Virus record (IMG/VR): IMGVR_UViG_3300039159_000623
Location: 1-24,426 of that record
Reading direction: 5' to 3' (one strand)
Source: a virus
Length of the DNA stretch: 24,426 bases
This document shows positions 1 to 6,836 of this stretch, piece after piece. Under the pieces are notes generated by a model. That model was not told the origin of the DNA. It did no database searches and was given only the letters and a program-made list of their open reading frames with translations. Numbering within the stretch: the first letter of the stretch is position 1; each line of letters starts with the position of its first letter. A program made the translations under genes and the position numbers.

Positions 1-610
1 AGTATGGCACATCGAAGCCGTCAACGTTCCAGCCTGTGATGATGTCGGGATGTCTCTGCTCCCAGAAAGCCAGGAACAACTTCATCAACGACTTTTCGTC
101 CTTGCAAATGGTGTATACGGTTTCAGCTTTGTGCTTGCCAGTGGGCACGTAATCTTTCACACCCCAGGTAAAGCAGCGCTTCGTGTGGATGTCTTGGACT
201 GTAATCAGCTGGATGTTTCCAAGTGCGTACTTTGGGTCTGGGAAGCTGCCATCGGGCGCGGCAGAAGTCTCGATATCAACCGAGTAAGTGAGGATGTGAG
301 CAAAATCCCAGCCATGGAAGTCGTATTCATTGGCGTACTGGAGAACCTCGTTTTGCTGGCCATAAACTTCGAAGCCAGAAACATCGGCATACTTTTTACA
401 CCAGTCCCGAGAATCACGCATGTTGCCAGGTTGCACTACCTTAACCGGATCACCGTACAAAGATTTTAGGCCAGAATCCGAGTTGGCATCCTTCATGTAG
501 TAAGTAGGGTTCCATGCAGCCTTACGGTTCGACGCAATCCCGTCCACCACTTCCCTAACGAGAATGGTGTTCCCGTATTTTGCGATATTGGTGTAGAATT
601 TTTTACTCAT
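1..610 (-). CDS. 43: DNA polymerase gp43, N-terminal part (family B), cut by window edge
   Basis: This is the replicative family B DNA polymerase of T4-like phages. Only the first 203 codons are in the window; the gene continues past the left edge. The ATG at 610 gives MSKKFYTNIAKYGNT. The exonuclease Exo I motif reads YSVDIETS, with Asp112 and Glu114 at the same residue numbers as the exonuclease carboxylates of T4 gp43. The fragment ends in IITGWNVDGFDVPY, the Exo II region that follows in T4. The visible part is therefore the N-terminal domain and the start of the 3'-5' proofreading domain. The start overlaps the end of the upstream exonuclease gene by 8 bases, which suggests translational coupling. 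In T4 this gene also follows regA; here two genes lie between. Identification is firm. Confidence 0.96.
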   Translation of the reverse strand, partial: MSKKFYTNIAKYGNTILVREVVDGIASNRKAAWNPTYYMKDANSDSGLKSLYGDPVKVVQPGNMRDSRDWCKKYADVSGFEVYGQQNEVLQYANEYDFHGWDFAHILTYSVDIETSAAPDGSFPDPKYALGNIQLITVQDIHTKRCFTWGVKDYVPTGKHKAETVYTICKDEKSLMKLFLAFWEQRHPDIITGWNVDGFDVPY

Positions 611-1202
611 CAAATTGGCCCGCCAACATCATGCAAATATCACGAACACAATCATCCACGGGCTCGTGGGCAACCAGAAGTGTTTCATCATAGTCGGGGC
701 AGATTTTAGTATCAATCGGCACGTAGCCTCGTTCGGATTTTGGATACATGCAATGAATGAAGGTGCGAATATCCAAAAAGCCGTAGTACGGAACCAGCGG
801 CTTAACACCGACTGCCTTACACAGAGATTCAGTGATGATCGAATCAAAATTCCCGCGAGTGTAGATCAAAGAGTTTCTGCTACCGCCGCGGCTGTGAAAA
901 AATGCCTGGAGCTCGAAAAGTCCATCTTCAGCGGAAAGATCATTCGCCGAGGGGATCAAAGATTTTACCTTTGCTTCGTGTGGCTGTGTTGCCCACCAGT
1001 CAAGGGTATCCTTGGATACAGTTCGGTTATAGCGCTTCTGTTGTTGAACGGCATCGAACTTCACGAAGAAGGATTTCTCGCGAAGTTCCTGCATTGATAG
1101 TGGGATTTTTGTTGCGAAAGGCACGAGGCCGATCGAAAGAATCACAGCGGTTGATTCTGTGTCGAGAGTCTCGATGTCGAGAGCCCATGATATGTTGCTC
1201 AT
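603..1202 (-). CDS. dexA: DexA-like 3'-5' exonuclease (DEDDh family)
   Basis: This 199-aa protein resembles exonuclease A (DexA) of T4 and the Rv2179c-like exonucleases. Motif I is ALDIETLD (Asp9, Glu11). Motif II is the Asp in RGNFDS (about residue 120). Motif III is HEPVDD (His179 to Asp184), which matches the His-x4-Asp signature of the DEDDh class. T4 DexA has the same TxxWW and AHDSIHDC-type segments at matching places. It probably degrades single-stranded DNA or RNA ends 3' to 5'. T4 DexA is a non-essential early protein encoded elsewhere, so its place directly before gene 43 is different here. The ATG at 1202 is preceded by GGAGGA with good spacing. An early-type promoter lies at 1226-1254, and the stop overlaps the polymerase start. 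Confidence 0.85.
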   Translation of the reverse strand: MSNISWALDIETLDTESTAVILSIGLVPFATKIPLSMQELREKSFFVKFDAVQQQKRYNRTVSKDTLDWWATQPHEAKVKSLIPSANDLSAEDGLFELQAFFHSRGGSRNSLIYTRGNFDSIITESLCKAVGVKPLVPYYGFLDIRTFIHCMYPKSERGYVPIDTKICPDYDETLLVAHEPVDDCVRDICMMLAGQFDE

Positions 1203-1225
1203 TCATTTCCTCCATAGTATAATTC

Positions 1226-1254
1226 ATTATATCACGCCCACTTGGGAACGGAAA
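1226..1254 (-). promoter_or_regulatory. Early-type sigma70 promoter for dexA-like gene and gene 43
   Basis: On the minus strand the -35 is TTTCCG (1249-1254) and the -10 is TATAAT (1226-1231), 17 bases apart, with GTGA directly before the -10 (extended -10). The same arrangement recurs eight more times in this window. The dexA-like start codon lies 24 bases downstream of the -10. Confidence 0.8.
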
Positions 1255-1258
1255 TAAC

Positions 1259-1456
1259 TTAATCCGTCAGCTGCTTCACCCATTCATAGGCTAGACTTTC
1301 ATCCACAAAAAATCGGATTATAAAGTCGTGATCATCCTTTATTTTGCTTGCGAAAACAAGAACATTCGTGCGATTGGTGATTGAAACATAAAAGAACCAA
1401 GCTCCCTTTCGGAAGGTTGGAAACTTAACGATTGAGGTGATGTGGTCTGTTTTCAC
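1259..1456 (-). CDS. Small protein of unknown function after regA
   Basis: I do not recognise this protein. It is about 65 aa, with alternating hydrophobic stretches (AWFFYVSI, NVLVFAS, FIIRFFV) typical of a small alpha/beta fold, and ends in YEWVKQLTD. The frame is open further upstream to a TTG at 1501 inside regA. I prefer the GTG at 1456, which lies two bases after the regA stop codon, so termination and reinitiation would couple the two genes. Neither start has a convincing ribosome binding site. The gene lies between regA and the promoter of the dexA-like gene. Confidence 0.55.
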   Translation of the reverse strand: MKTDHITSIVKFPTFRKGAWFFYVSITNRTNVLVFASKIKDDHDFIIRFFVDESLAYEWVKQLTD

Positions 1457-1458
1457 GG

Positions 1459-1827
1459 TTAGAACTTTTTTCCAACGGTGTACTTGACCACCAAGTTCCA
1501 AGATTTTTTCTGTGAGAACGGAATGATCTTCACAGCGGATACTGGAACCAAAAGATCAGACTTTGCCACGATAGTACATAAACCCCATTGCTCCAAAAGA
1601 TCGGTGATTGTATTCCGACGGGCGATATCATTGTATTCTATGTGAGTAGGTTTGCCATCCAGATGGAAAAGCTCTTTGAACATCATGATATAGTACTTGC
1701 CCCTGCGATGCAGAATGTGGCAAGTCTGATAGAGTGTTTTTTCATGTTTAGAGGCTACACCGATACGTGAGAGTGTTTCCTTAATCTTCAGAAAAGCATC
1801 TGGGTCGGGTAGGATAATCTCATGCAT
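1459..1827 (-). CDS. regA: Translational repressor RegA
   Basis: RegA is the RNA-binding translational repressor of T4-like phages. It blocks ribosome binding on many early mRNAs, including its own. From the ATG at 1827 the protein is 122 aa, the same length as T4 RegA, and aligns from the first residue without gaps (MHEIILPDPDAFLKIKETLS against T4 MIEITLKKPEDFLKVKETLT). Shared segments include YQTCHILHRRGKYY, the FKELF block, LLEQWGL and the KYTVG ending. The frame extends upstream to another ATG at 1875, which would add 16 residues absent from T4. I chose 1827 because of the length match and a GAGGAG just upstream, although that motif is only 3 bases from the ATG. An exact T4-type late box lies upstream at 1909-1916. 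Confidence 0.93.
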   Translation of the reverse strand: MHEIILPDPDAFLKIKETLSRIGVASKHEKTLYQTCHILHRRGKYYIMMFKELFHLDGKPTHIEYNDIARRNTITDLLEQWGLCTIVAKSDLLVPVSAVKIIPFSQKKSWNLVVKYTVGKKF

Positions 1828-1908
1828 GCACTCCTCGGTCCAATGGAAAGTGTCGGTAAGATTTATTGTATTCATTATGAAGGCCTATGTTATAGTTATT
1901 GGACTCCA

Positions 1909-1916
1909 TATTTATA
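1909..1916 (-). promoter_or_regulatory. T4-type late promoter box before regA
   Basis: The minus strand reads TATAAATA here, the exact T4 late promoter consensus read by RNA polymerase with gp55. It lies 33 bases before the upstream regA ATG and 81 bases before the preferred one. It is an exact 8-base match, and late-type transcription of regA would be unusual. Confidence 0.5.
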
Positions 1917-1926
1917 CAATAATATT

Positions 1927-2319
1927 TTAGCGACCACCCTTGAACATTTTGGCTTCCAATTCCTTAATATCTTCCTGAGTGAGTACCTTTAGATATTGTT
2001 CTGCTATTTGCTTGCTACATTTGTAATAATCAGACACAGTTATAATATCAGCTGAAGGTGAACTTTTGGCCCAGGCTGCGAACCGTTTTTTCTTTGGGCT
2101 GATTACAAAATGGTAGAAATCAAATTGCCACTTCTTGGGAACTTTTGATACAGCCATAGTGTTCATCTCATTGGCGATCATGATGGTGTCGTAGAAGTTT
2201 GAAAAGCCCCGATTCGTTAAAAACGGGGCATAGGCAGTCTCAATCTCAGGGGTATAGTTGTACTCCCGGGAAGAGCTTAGTTCCTGGATAACTTCAAATG
2301 GGGTGATGGTTTTAGTCAT
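1927..2319 (-). CDS. 62: Clamp-loader small subunit gp62
   Basis: gp62 joins gp44 in the clamp loader that places the gp45 ring on DNA. The protein is 130 aa, shorter than T4 gp62 (187 aa) and close to the short forms of cyanophages. The recognisable part is the segment FDFYHFVISPKKKRFAAWAK, the equivalent of the T4 region ending RGKRYGKWAK, followed by DYYKCSKQIAEQYL and an LTQEDIKELEAKMF tail. The position directly before regA is the T4 order. The ATG at 2319 overlaps the end of the upstream gene by 8 bases, and an AGGA lies just upstream. In T4, gene 44 is the immediate neighbour; here a small membrane protein gene intervenes. Confidence 0.85.
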   Translation of the reverse strand: MTKTITPFEVIQELSSSREYNYTPEIETAYAPFLTNRGFSNFYDTIMIANEMNTMAVSKVPKKWQFDFYHFVISPKKKRFAAWAKSSPSADIITVSDYYKCSKQIAEQYLKVLTQEDIKELEAKMFKGGR

Positions 2320-2611
2320 CCGATTCCTGATTCATTGAAAAAACTATAGTACGATTGGGGAACTTCTGGCGAGCCATTTGTAGAAGATCATTTTTATTTC
2401 TACTCTGGCCCACAAACACCCCGGTTCCCATTAGCCGTGCATAGAACATCCCATCATCTTCATTGAGTTCGAGATTTAATGGCAGGGCCTCGAGAAGTTT
2501 AATGACGTGATCAACCATGTTTTCTGCAATACCTGCCCCGAAGCCTCTCCAGTAACCAAACCCAAACCCAAGTACGGTAAAAACTGCAGCGGTAATAAAG
2601 ATTGAATCCAT
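2312..2611 (-). CDS. Small membrane-anchored protein between 44 and 62
   Basis: I do not recognise this 99-aa protein. It opens with a hydrophobic, Gly/Phe-rich segment (residues about 4-25, FITAAVFTVLGFGFGYWRGF) that would span the membrane once. A short soluble domain with an acidic, polar C-terminus (NQESDD) follows. The ATG at 2611 follows the gene 44 stop by one base, and its own stop overlaps the gene 62 start, so it is translated inside the clamp-loader operon. Its location suggests a link between replication and the membrane, but nothing in the sequence proves it. Confidence 0.75.
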   Translation of the reverse strand: MDSIFITAAVFTVLGFGFGYWRGFGAGIAENMVDHVIKLLEALPLNLELNEDDGMFYARLMGTGVFVGQSRNKNDLLQMARQKFPNRTIVFSMNQESDD

Positions 2612-2612
2612 A

Positions 2613-3554
2613 TTAATCCTTCACCGGATCAAGCATAGCCATCTCGATGAGGGCCGCGGTTAGGTTGATCTGCTGATCGACCGCACGGGTAGCCTTGTCC
2701 CCGTAATCCGCCATCAGCAAAATAAGAGGCGGGATTGTATTGGGCTCGAAGTAATCGAAGCAATTGTCGTAGAAGTCTCGGAATAGAAGTTGTGTTTCCA
2801 CGTCCGCATTTTCACCGACCCATTTCCGCATACCCTTGAAATCCTTGGTCTTGACTGAGGCCAGCAACTCGCGGAATGTTTCACGGGATGCTGATAGCAG
2901 GATACCAGAATCAATCTTGCCGTTGGCCGAATATCTCTGCAATTCATTGAGAGTTTTCCGGAAATCAGGGAAGAACTTGTTCACGATTTGCGCGACCGCG
3001 GCTTGGTCGAACTCTACATTGTTGGCCTTGAGAATCGTGCAGACCCTCTTGAACATCTTTGCCGCCAGCTTTGGCTTTTCGGAAGAGGGCGTGGAGAAGT
3101 CGATCATCAAAGCCCGCGACTGGATAGCGGGAATGATTTTGGCCAAAGAGTTAGTCGTGAAGAAGTACCTGGTACTCGAAAATTCCTCGATTGCGCCCTT
3201 GAGCGAATTCATTGCCTGAGCCGAGAGAGAATCCGCCTCATCGAATAGAACAATCTTGATGCTATCCGAGAGCGAGACCGAGCTACTGAAGGAGACCACG
3301 TCACTGCGAATGTTATCAATCGAGTTATTTAGGCCGCAGTTGATATACAATAGATCAGCACCCATATCATGGGCCACGGCATAGCACAAACTCGTCTTGC
3401 CGGTACCCGGTGGGCCCGACAAGATCAGGTGCTGGATTGCATCTTTAGCGATCGCACTCTGAATCATCTTCAGGGTGGCCTCGGGCAAAATGCAATCCTC
3501 AACATTTACGGGGCGGTATTTTTCTGCCCATACTTTTTCACTGCTCATCATCAT
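2613..3554 (-). CDS. 44: Clamp-loader ATPase gp44
   Basis: gp44 is the AAA+ ATPase subunit of the T4 clamp loader; with gp62 it opens gp45 and closes it around primer-template DNA. The protein is 313 aa (T4: 319). It begins with the family signature WAEKYRP, has Walker A GPPGTGKT (residues 47-54), Walker B IVLFDEAD (101-108), a sensor 1 region FFTTNS, and an SRA in place of the usual SRC arginine-finger motif (about 146-148). Three consecutive ATG codons start the frame. AAGG is best spaced to the third (3548), so the true N-terminus may lack the first two Met. An early-type promoter (3575-3603) lies about 20 bases upstream. Confidence 0.96.
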   Translation of the reverse strand: MMMSSEKVWAEKYRPVNVEDCILPEATLKMIQSAIAKDAIQHLILSGPPGTGKTSLCYAVAHDMGADLLYINCGLNNSIDNIRSDVVSFSSSVSLSDSIKIVLFDEADSLSAQAMNSLKGAIEEFSSTRYFFTTNSLAKIIPAIQSRALMIDFSTPSSEKPKLAAKMFKRVCTILKANNVEFDQAAVAQIVNKFFPDFRKTLNELQRYSANGKIDSGILLSASRETFRELLASVKTKDFKGMRKWVGENADVETQLLFRDFYDNCFDYFEPNTIPPLILLMADYGDKATRAVDQQINLTAALIEMAMLDPVKD

Positions 3555-3574
3555 CCTTGAAAGTTAGATCACCC

Positions 3575-3603
3575 ATTATATCACACCCACAAATAAAAGT
3601 ACC
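3575..3603 (-). promoter_or_regulatory. Early-type sigma70 promoter for the 44-62-regA operon
   Basis: On the minus strand the -10 TATAAT lies at 3575-3580, preceded by GTGTGA. Seventeen bases upstream is GGTACT (3598-3603), followed by TTTTATT as in the promoters at 7100 and 7572. The -35 sits in the base of a hairpin between genes 45 and 44. Confidence 0.7.
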
Positions 3604-3619
3604 CGACTGGTGCCGGGGT
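3590..3619 (-). terminator. Possible weak hairpin terminator after gene 45
   Basis: Just after the gene 45 stop, the minus strand can pair CCCG with CGGG around an 8-base loop, followed by TACTTTTATTT. The stem is only 4-5 pairs and the T tract is interrupted. It overlaps the -35 of the gene 44 promoter, so it would give at best partial termination. Confidence 0.3.
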
Positions 3620-3624
3620 TGTTT

Positions 3625-4284
3625 TTACTCGAATGTGGATGATGCCTCAAGGGCCGCGAAGAAAACAGCATCGATGCTAGTGTGCTTGAAGCGGCTGATT
3701 TTCTTGGAAGAGATGGAGACTTCATACTCTCCAGGGATCAACTTCAGATTTTCCGTCTTAAAATTTGCGCGGAAGTTCTGGTCGGTATCACCCAGGGGTA
3801 CAGTGAACGAGTTCGATGTGGCCGACTTCAGGTCTGCAACTTCGAAGGTAAGGGATTCACCGTCCGCCACCAAGGAAACATCCGAACTGCGGAGTACACC
3901 TGCGGTACGAAGAACCAGCGCCAGAGTTTCCTGAGAAAGGGTGAATTCCAAATCTGGGGTCGGGAACTTCACAGATTTCGTGGGAGCAATTAGGATGCTG
4001 GTATCTGCAGCGTAGTACTTGATCGCATTGCCGTTCTCCGAGATGAGAGCGAATTTACTCTTGAAGATAATATCAGGATCATTGAACAGGCTCAGGGCAC
4101 CCAGAAATTCCGACAGATCATAGATGCCGAACTCGGTATCAAATACCTCGGCGATTGCAATATCAGCGACCACATTTTTCTGAGGGCTGATAGTGGAAAC
4201 AACGGATCCTGGCTTGAGGATGATGTTGGAATTGATGGTACTCAAGTGCTTGAGAATTGAGATTGTTTCTTTGGAGATTTTCAC
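3625..4284 (-). CDS. 45: Sliding clamp gp45 (processivity factor)
   Basis: gp45 forms the trimeric ring that tethers gp43 to DNA and also activates late transcription through gp55 and gp33. The protein is 219 aa (T4: 228). It opens MKISKETISILKHLSTINSN, parallel to T4 MKLSKDTTALLKNFATINSG. It keeps the IYDLSEFLGALSLFND block, the IAPTKSVKFP block and the ending VFFAALEASSTFE, close to T4 VVALEADSTHDF. The start codon is GTG at 4284, with GAAGGAAA seven bases upstream. It has its own early-type promoter (4329-4357) inside the end of the preceding gene. Identification is firm. Confidence 0.95.
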   Translation of the reverse strand: MKISKETISILKHLSTINSNIILKPGSVVSTISPQKNVVADIAIAEVFDTEFGIYDLSEFLGALSLFNDPDIIFKSKFALISENGNAIKYYAADTSILIAPTKSVKFPTPDLEFTLSQETLALVLRTAGVLRSSDVSLVADGESLTFEVADLKSATSNSFTVPLGDTDQNFRANFKTENLKLIPGEYEVSISSKKISRFKHTSIDAVFFAALEASSTFE

Positions 4285-4328
4285 GGGGTTTCCTTCATTG
4301 TAAATGGCAATATTGCCTGGGATGATTC

Positions 4329-4357
4329 ATTATATCACGGGTTCTCGGAGACGGAAA
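4329..4357 (-). promoter_or_regulatory. Early-type sigma70 promoter for gene 45
   Basis: On the minus strand TTTCCG (4352-4357) and TATAAT (4329-4334) are 17 bases apart, with CGTGA before the -10. The block is nearly the same as those at 1226 and 10485. It overlaps the last codons of the upstream gene. Confidence 0.8.
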
Positions 4358-4673
4358 TAATCTTTTCCCCACCTGGGAGGGGATTGCCCGATTCGATCGC
4401 ATCCAAGATAAATGCCGCGCAACACATAAGATGAGCCATGTGGCTCTCTCCGGTTTCAGGATCATCCATCTCACCCGACATATAAGCAAATAGGTGGCGC
4501 ATCATGGCATCCATATAGCGCTGATGGCCATCTGGCACTCGTTTCCAATTATCTCTTTCATACTTTTTAGCGCCAAAAGTAAGAACCCGCCCGACTGCAA
4601 TCATAGCATGGGGCGGGAGAAGAGACATCAGGGGTTTGTCACCATCGAACTTTCGTCCAATACCGGTATCCAT
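4335..4673 (-). CDS. dATP/dGTP diphosphohydrolase-like protein (DUF5664-type)
   Basis: This 112-aa protein matches my knowledge of the phage family annotated as dATP/dGTP diphosphohydrolase N-terminal domain, an all-alpha nucleotide-pyrophosphatase-like fold. The family features visible are GRKFDGDKPLMSLLPPHA near the start, VGRVLTFGAKKYERDNW (residues about 27-43), RYMDAMMRHLFAY, and the metal-ligand-like GEMDDPETGESHMAHL. It would trim purine dNTPs, adjusting pools for replication or nucleotide modification. The family also occurs in phages with altered bases, but I see no other base-modification gene here. The ATG at 4673 is preceded by AAGGAG. It is cotranscribed with the 65-aa gene upstream. 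Confidence 0.75.
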   Translation of the reverse strand: MDTGIGRKFDGDKPLMSLLPPHAMIAVGRVLTFGAKKYERDNWKRVPDGHQRYMDAMMRHLFAYMSGEMDDPETGESHMAHLMCCAAFILDAIESGNPLPGGEKIISVSENP

Positions 4674-4684
4674 ACCCCTACTCC

Positions 4685-4882
4685 TTAGGCTTCTAGGCTG
4701 TACTGAGACACTTCGCCCGCGCGAGTCGTCTTCACCGAGCGCTGAACACTCAGGCCTTTGTTGCGAGCCTTGTAAGCCGCGTCCGCTGGGTTTGCGAAGC
4801 CCATTTTTTGCAGTTGGGCAACAGTCAGAGTTGCACCGGCCAGCATTTTTGACTCAAACTTGGTTTGCATCGAGGTTTTCAT
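4685..4882 (-). CDS. Small putative helix-turn-helix protein
   Basis: This 65-aa basic protein has the pattern LTVAQLQKMGFANPADAAYKARNKGLSV (residues about 19-45). It resembles the short winged or helix-turn-helix modules of many small phage proteins, in which a fixed 'FG..NP..A...LR..G' segment forms the recognition region. A role in DNA binding is an inference. The ATG at 4882 has AGGA upstream and its own early-type promoter at 4941-4969. It is the first gene of the unit leading to the diphosphohydrolase gene. Confidence 0.65.
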   Translation of the reverse strand: MKTSMQTKFESKMLAGATLTVAQLQKMGFANPADAAYKARNKGLSVQRSVKTTRAGEVSQYSLEA

Positions 4883-4940
4883 GATGAATTTCCTATATAC
4901 CGAACAATGAATGTATGACTATCGGTGTCGTCATAAGCCT

Positions 4941-4969
4941 ATTATACCACTGATCTTGAGAATCGAAAA
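4941..4969 (-). promoter_or_regulatory. Early-type sigma70 promoter for the 65-aa gene
   Basis: On the minus strand TTTTCG (4964-4969) and TATAAT (4941-4946) are 17 bases apart, with CAGTGG before the -10. This is a slightly diverged member of the shared promoter family; the upstream AAATTATTTTCG block is retained. The window up to the next gene's stop at 4974 is otherwise empty. Confidence 0.7.
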
Positions 4970-4973
4970 TAAT

Positions 4974-5390
4974 TTAATCTCCCCGAGCTTTGTGTTCCAG
5001 GATCAAGGCTTCTAGCCAGGCTACACGGTGTGCCTGGATTAGCTCCCGGTACTCTTTATCGTGATGATTAAAGTAAACACCCATGCACGTGCCGTTGGGA
5101 TAGAGAACTTCCTGGAAAATCCACTCGTCGAGAGTGTATACAAAATCCTTCTTCCAGGTGAGATTCAAAGATTTGGCGGTGCGCTTATTTACTTTTTCGG
5201 CCAGTTTCATCCAGTCATACTCTAACGAATCAGAGTTATAGTCTAGATGGAATGCAGCAAATTCAATAGCATTACACAGATATCTTTTCTTCAAACGCCG
5301 GCCGTCATAGATATCGGTATAATCTCGAACGGTTTTAGCCAGGTATTGTCTGGCCTCTTTCAAGAGCTTGGATGTTTTATAGCGGCTCAT
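4974..5390 (-). CDS. Hypothetical early protein, 138 aa
   Basis: I do not recognise this protein with certainty. It is 138 aa, has a basic N-terminal helix (SKLLKEARQYLAKTVRDY) and a segment RRLKKRYLCNAIEFAA (about 31-46). This recalls small phage proteins with a 'KxYLCxAIxxA' motif followed later by a Trp-rich helix (here LDEWIFQEVL). There are no membrane segments and no catalytic motif that I can name. The ATG at 5388-5390 overlaps the stop of the 34-aa ORF upstream as ATGA. Confidence 0.75.
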   Translation of the reverse strand: MSRYKTSKLLKEARQYLAKTVRDYTDIYDGRRLKKRYLCNAIEFAAFHLDYNSDSLEYDWMKLAEKVNKRTAKSLNLTWKKDFVYTLDEWIFQEVLYPNGTCMGVYFNHHDKEYRELIQAHRVAWLEALILEHKARGD

Positions 5391-5491
5391 TCAATGCCAT
5401 GAGCCTTCTCGGTGGCCCGAACGATATCTAGCAAGATTTTCCGAGCGTCGCAATCAGCCGGAAGAAGCTCGTTATTTTGTGGTATTAGCAT
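5387..5491 (-). CDS. Possible 34-aa protein bridging two genes
   Basis: A small frame from ATG 5491 to TGA 5387 encodes MLIPQNNELLPADCDARKIL and onwards, ending KAHGIE. It starts 20 bases inside the end of the lipoprotein gene, and its stop overlaps the next start as ATGA. It fills what would otherwise be the only gap in a tightly overlapping operon. No ribosome binding site is visible, so expression would rely on coupling. The function is unknown. Confidence 0.45.
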   Translation of the reverse strand: MLIPQNNELLPADCDARKILLDIVRATEKAHGIE

Positions 5492-5711
5492 TGTAGAGGT
5501 AGTTAGTTATATAGGCAGCTTGAGTCGAACATTCGGATACCACCTCGGCTACGTTGTCGTCGGATTGCCGGGTGATTTTTGCTGCAAGTTCCATGCACTG
5601 CACGAAGGCGGCATGACGGGCCTCACCGACCTGTTTGTTTAGAACACGATTGGCCTGGGGAATATCACACGCGCCCAAGAGCACGATCGGGATGAGAAGA
5701 AGGATTTTCAT
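5472..5711 (-). CDS. Small lipoprotein, 79 aa
   Basis: The N-terminus MKILLLIPIVLLGACD is a lipoprotein signal peptide with lipobox LLGAC, so Cys15 would be lipidated and the remaining 65 residues would be periplasmic. The mature part is helical, with two more Cys (about 39 and 61: FVQCMEL and SECSTQ) that could form a disulfide. Phages use such lipoproteins for superinfection exclusion or receptor masking, but that role is only a possibility here. It starts by ATGA overlap with the upstream gene. It is unlikely to be an o-spanin: it is not proline-rich and a spanin pair is present elsewhere. Confidence 0.75.
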   Translation of the reverse strand: MKILLLIPIVLLGACDIPQANRVLNKQVGEARHAAFVQCMELAAKITRQSDDNVAEVVSECSTQAAYITNYLYNANTTK

Positions 5712-6127
5712 TTTTCAACCAAGCCAATGCCGTCAAAGTTCATACACTCAAGGATATTACACGCACTGCTATCATCATCATATCCAGCTTCGAGTAGAAG
5801 GGCGAGAACGGCATCCCGGCATTTTTTGTTATGCTTTGCCTGTTCGAGTAGGGTAGGGGCTGCAGCGATCAGGCGAGCAGTGGCCAAGGCAATTTTTTGG
5901 CCTTCTCCATCCGTATCATCAAAGTCGTATGAATCTAGAGAAACGACTGATTTGCAACCCACGATTCGGCCGCGAGAAACAGGGCCGACGGGTGTTCCAG
6001 CCATAATGGAAAAATCCTCATTTTCTTCCATCTCTGCTTGAATTTCATCCTCCTCCATACCTTCTTCTTGCATGGCTTTTTCTTGCCAGATGAACCATGG
6101 GCCAGGGATAAATTTACTCGTTTCCAT
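5708..6127 (-). CDS. Hypothetical acidic protein with ARLIAAAPTLLE motif
   Basis: This 139-aa acidic protein has a glutamate-rich stretch near residues 18-40 (QEEGMEEDEIQAEMEENED). It also has a segment LATARLIAAAPTLLEQAK (about 81-98) that recurs in many phage proteins annotated only as hypothetical. The N-terminus (FIPGPWFIWQEK) is also typical of that group, whose function is unknown. The ATG lies in a TAATG overlap with the gene upstream, and its stop overlaps the lipoprotein start as ATGA. Confidence 0.75.
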   Translation of the reverse strand: METSKFIPGPWFIWQEKAMQEEGMEEDEIQAEMEENEDFSIMAGTPVGPVSRGRIVGCKSVVSLDSYDFDDTDGEGQKIALATARLIAAAPTLLEQAKHNKKCRDAVLALLLEAGYDDDSSACNILECMNFDGIGLVEK

Positions 6128-6456
6128 TATTTTGCATTTTTGTATTTGATATCAAGCTTAGCGAGTTCAGCCCGATAGCGAGTCTCAAGTTCATCGTTTA
6201 CCTCAACCGGTCCATCCACGTCCGATGCAGTGCTTTTAGGGAACTTGTATGTACCCCGGGAGACTGCATTGTTGGTGATGAGCCAGAGAGCCTTGGAGAT
6301 TTTGAACTTGGGATTCTCGGCGCGCCTCGAGGTGAAGTACTCGTGGATATCCTGAATCTGTTTGAAGCTGAGAGTGTCGCCGTCATCGGGGAAGCACTCT
6401 TCAACCAGATCGACCCAACGTTTCTGGGCTTTGGAGAGGTCTGTGTAATTAAGCAT
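6127..6456 (-). CDS. Hypothetical early protein, 109 aa
   Basis: I do not recognise this protein. It is 109 aa, mostly helical and charged, with a well-formed segment FKISKALWLITNNAVSRGTYKFP (about 50-72) and a Lys-rich end. The ATG at 6456 overlaps the end of the 62-aa gene by 8 bases, and the stop shares a base with the next ATG. It belongs to the operon driven from 7100-7128. Confidence 0.72.
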   Translation of the reverse strand: MLNYTDLSKAQKRWVDLVEECFPDDGDTLSFKQIQDIHEYFTSRRAENPKFKISKALWLITNNAVSRGTYKFPKSTASDVDGPVEVNDELETRYRAELAKLDIKYKNAK

Positions 6457-6637
6457 TAAGATTTTCTACCTTATAGGAGATTTGGAACTCATCGAGTGGA
6501 GCTGTATAGCGTTTCACATCCAGGGTAATGATCACGCCCTGGGTCTTGTTGATAGATTCACCCACGTAAGCAGTGTCGTCGTACCACTCGTAATTGGAAC
6601 CGAACTCCATCATATCGAGGACTGTTAGTTTATACAT
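6449..6637 (-). CDS. Hypothetical small protein, 62 aa
   Basis: This small protein starts MYKLTVLDMMEFGSNYEWYD and continues with alternating beta-type segments (GVIITLDVKRY, FQISYKVENL). I cannot assign a function. The ATG at 6637 lies 13 bases before the end of the upstream gene, a typical coupled overlap in this operon. Confidence 0.68.
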   Translation of the reverse strand: MYKLTVLDMMEFGSNYEWYDDTAYVGESINKTQGVIITLDVKRYTAPLDEFQISYKVENLNA

Positions 6638-6834
6638 GGGGTCACTACAATACCGGTGATATCGAGGCCTTCGGCTTCAATCTCGTCCAAAGTTGCCTTG
6701 TCGATTGGCAGCTGTTCACGGCGCGTAATCTCAAGAACCCATTCCTTTTCTTCGCGAGGGATATTTTCTTGGCCGAGCATCTCGGCCTGGAGCAAGAAAA
6801 TTTTCAGGCGTACAATTTCATTATCGGTTAGCAT
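6625..6834 (-). CDS. Hypothetical small protein, 69 aa
   Basis: This small acidic helical protein begins MLTDNEIVRLKIFLLQAEML and ends GIVVTPCIN. No motif lets me name it. The ATG at 6834 follows the previous stop by two bases, and its end overlaps the next start. It is the second gene of the unit transcribed from the promoter at 7100-7128. Confidence 0.68.
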   Translation of the reverse strand: MLTDNEIVRLKIFLLQAEMLGQENIPREEKEWVLEITRREQLPIDKATLDEIEAEGLDITGIVVTPCIN

Positions 6835-6836
6835 AT

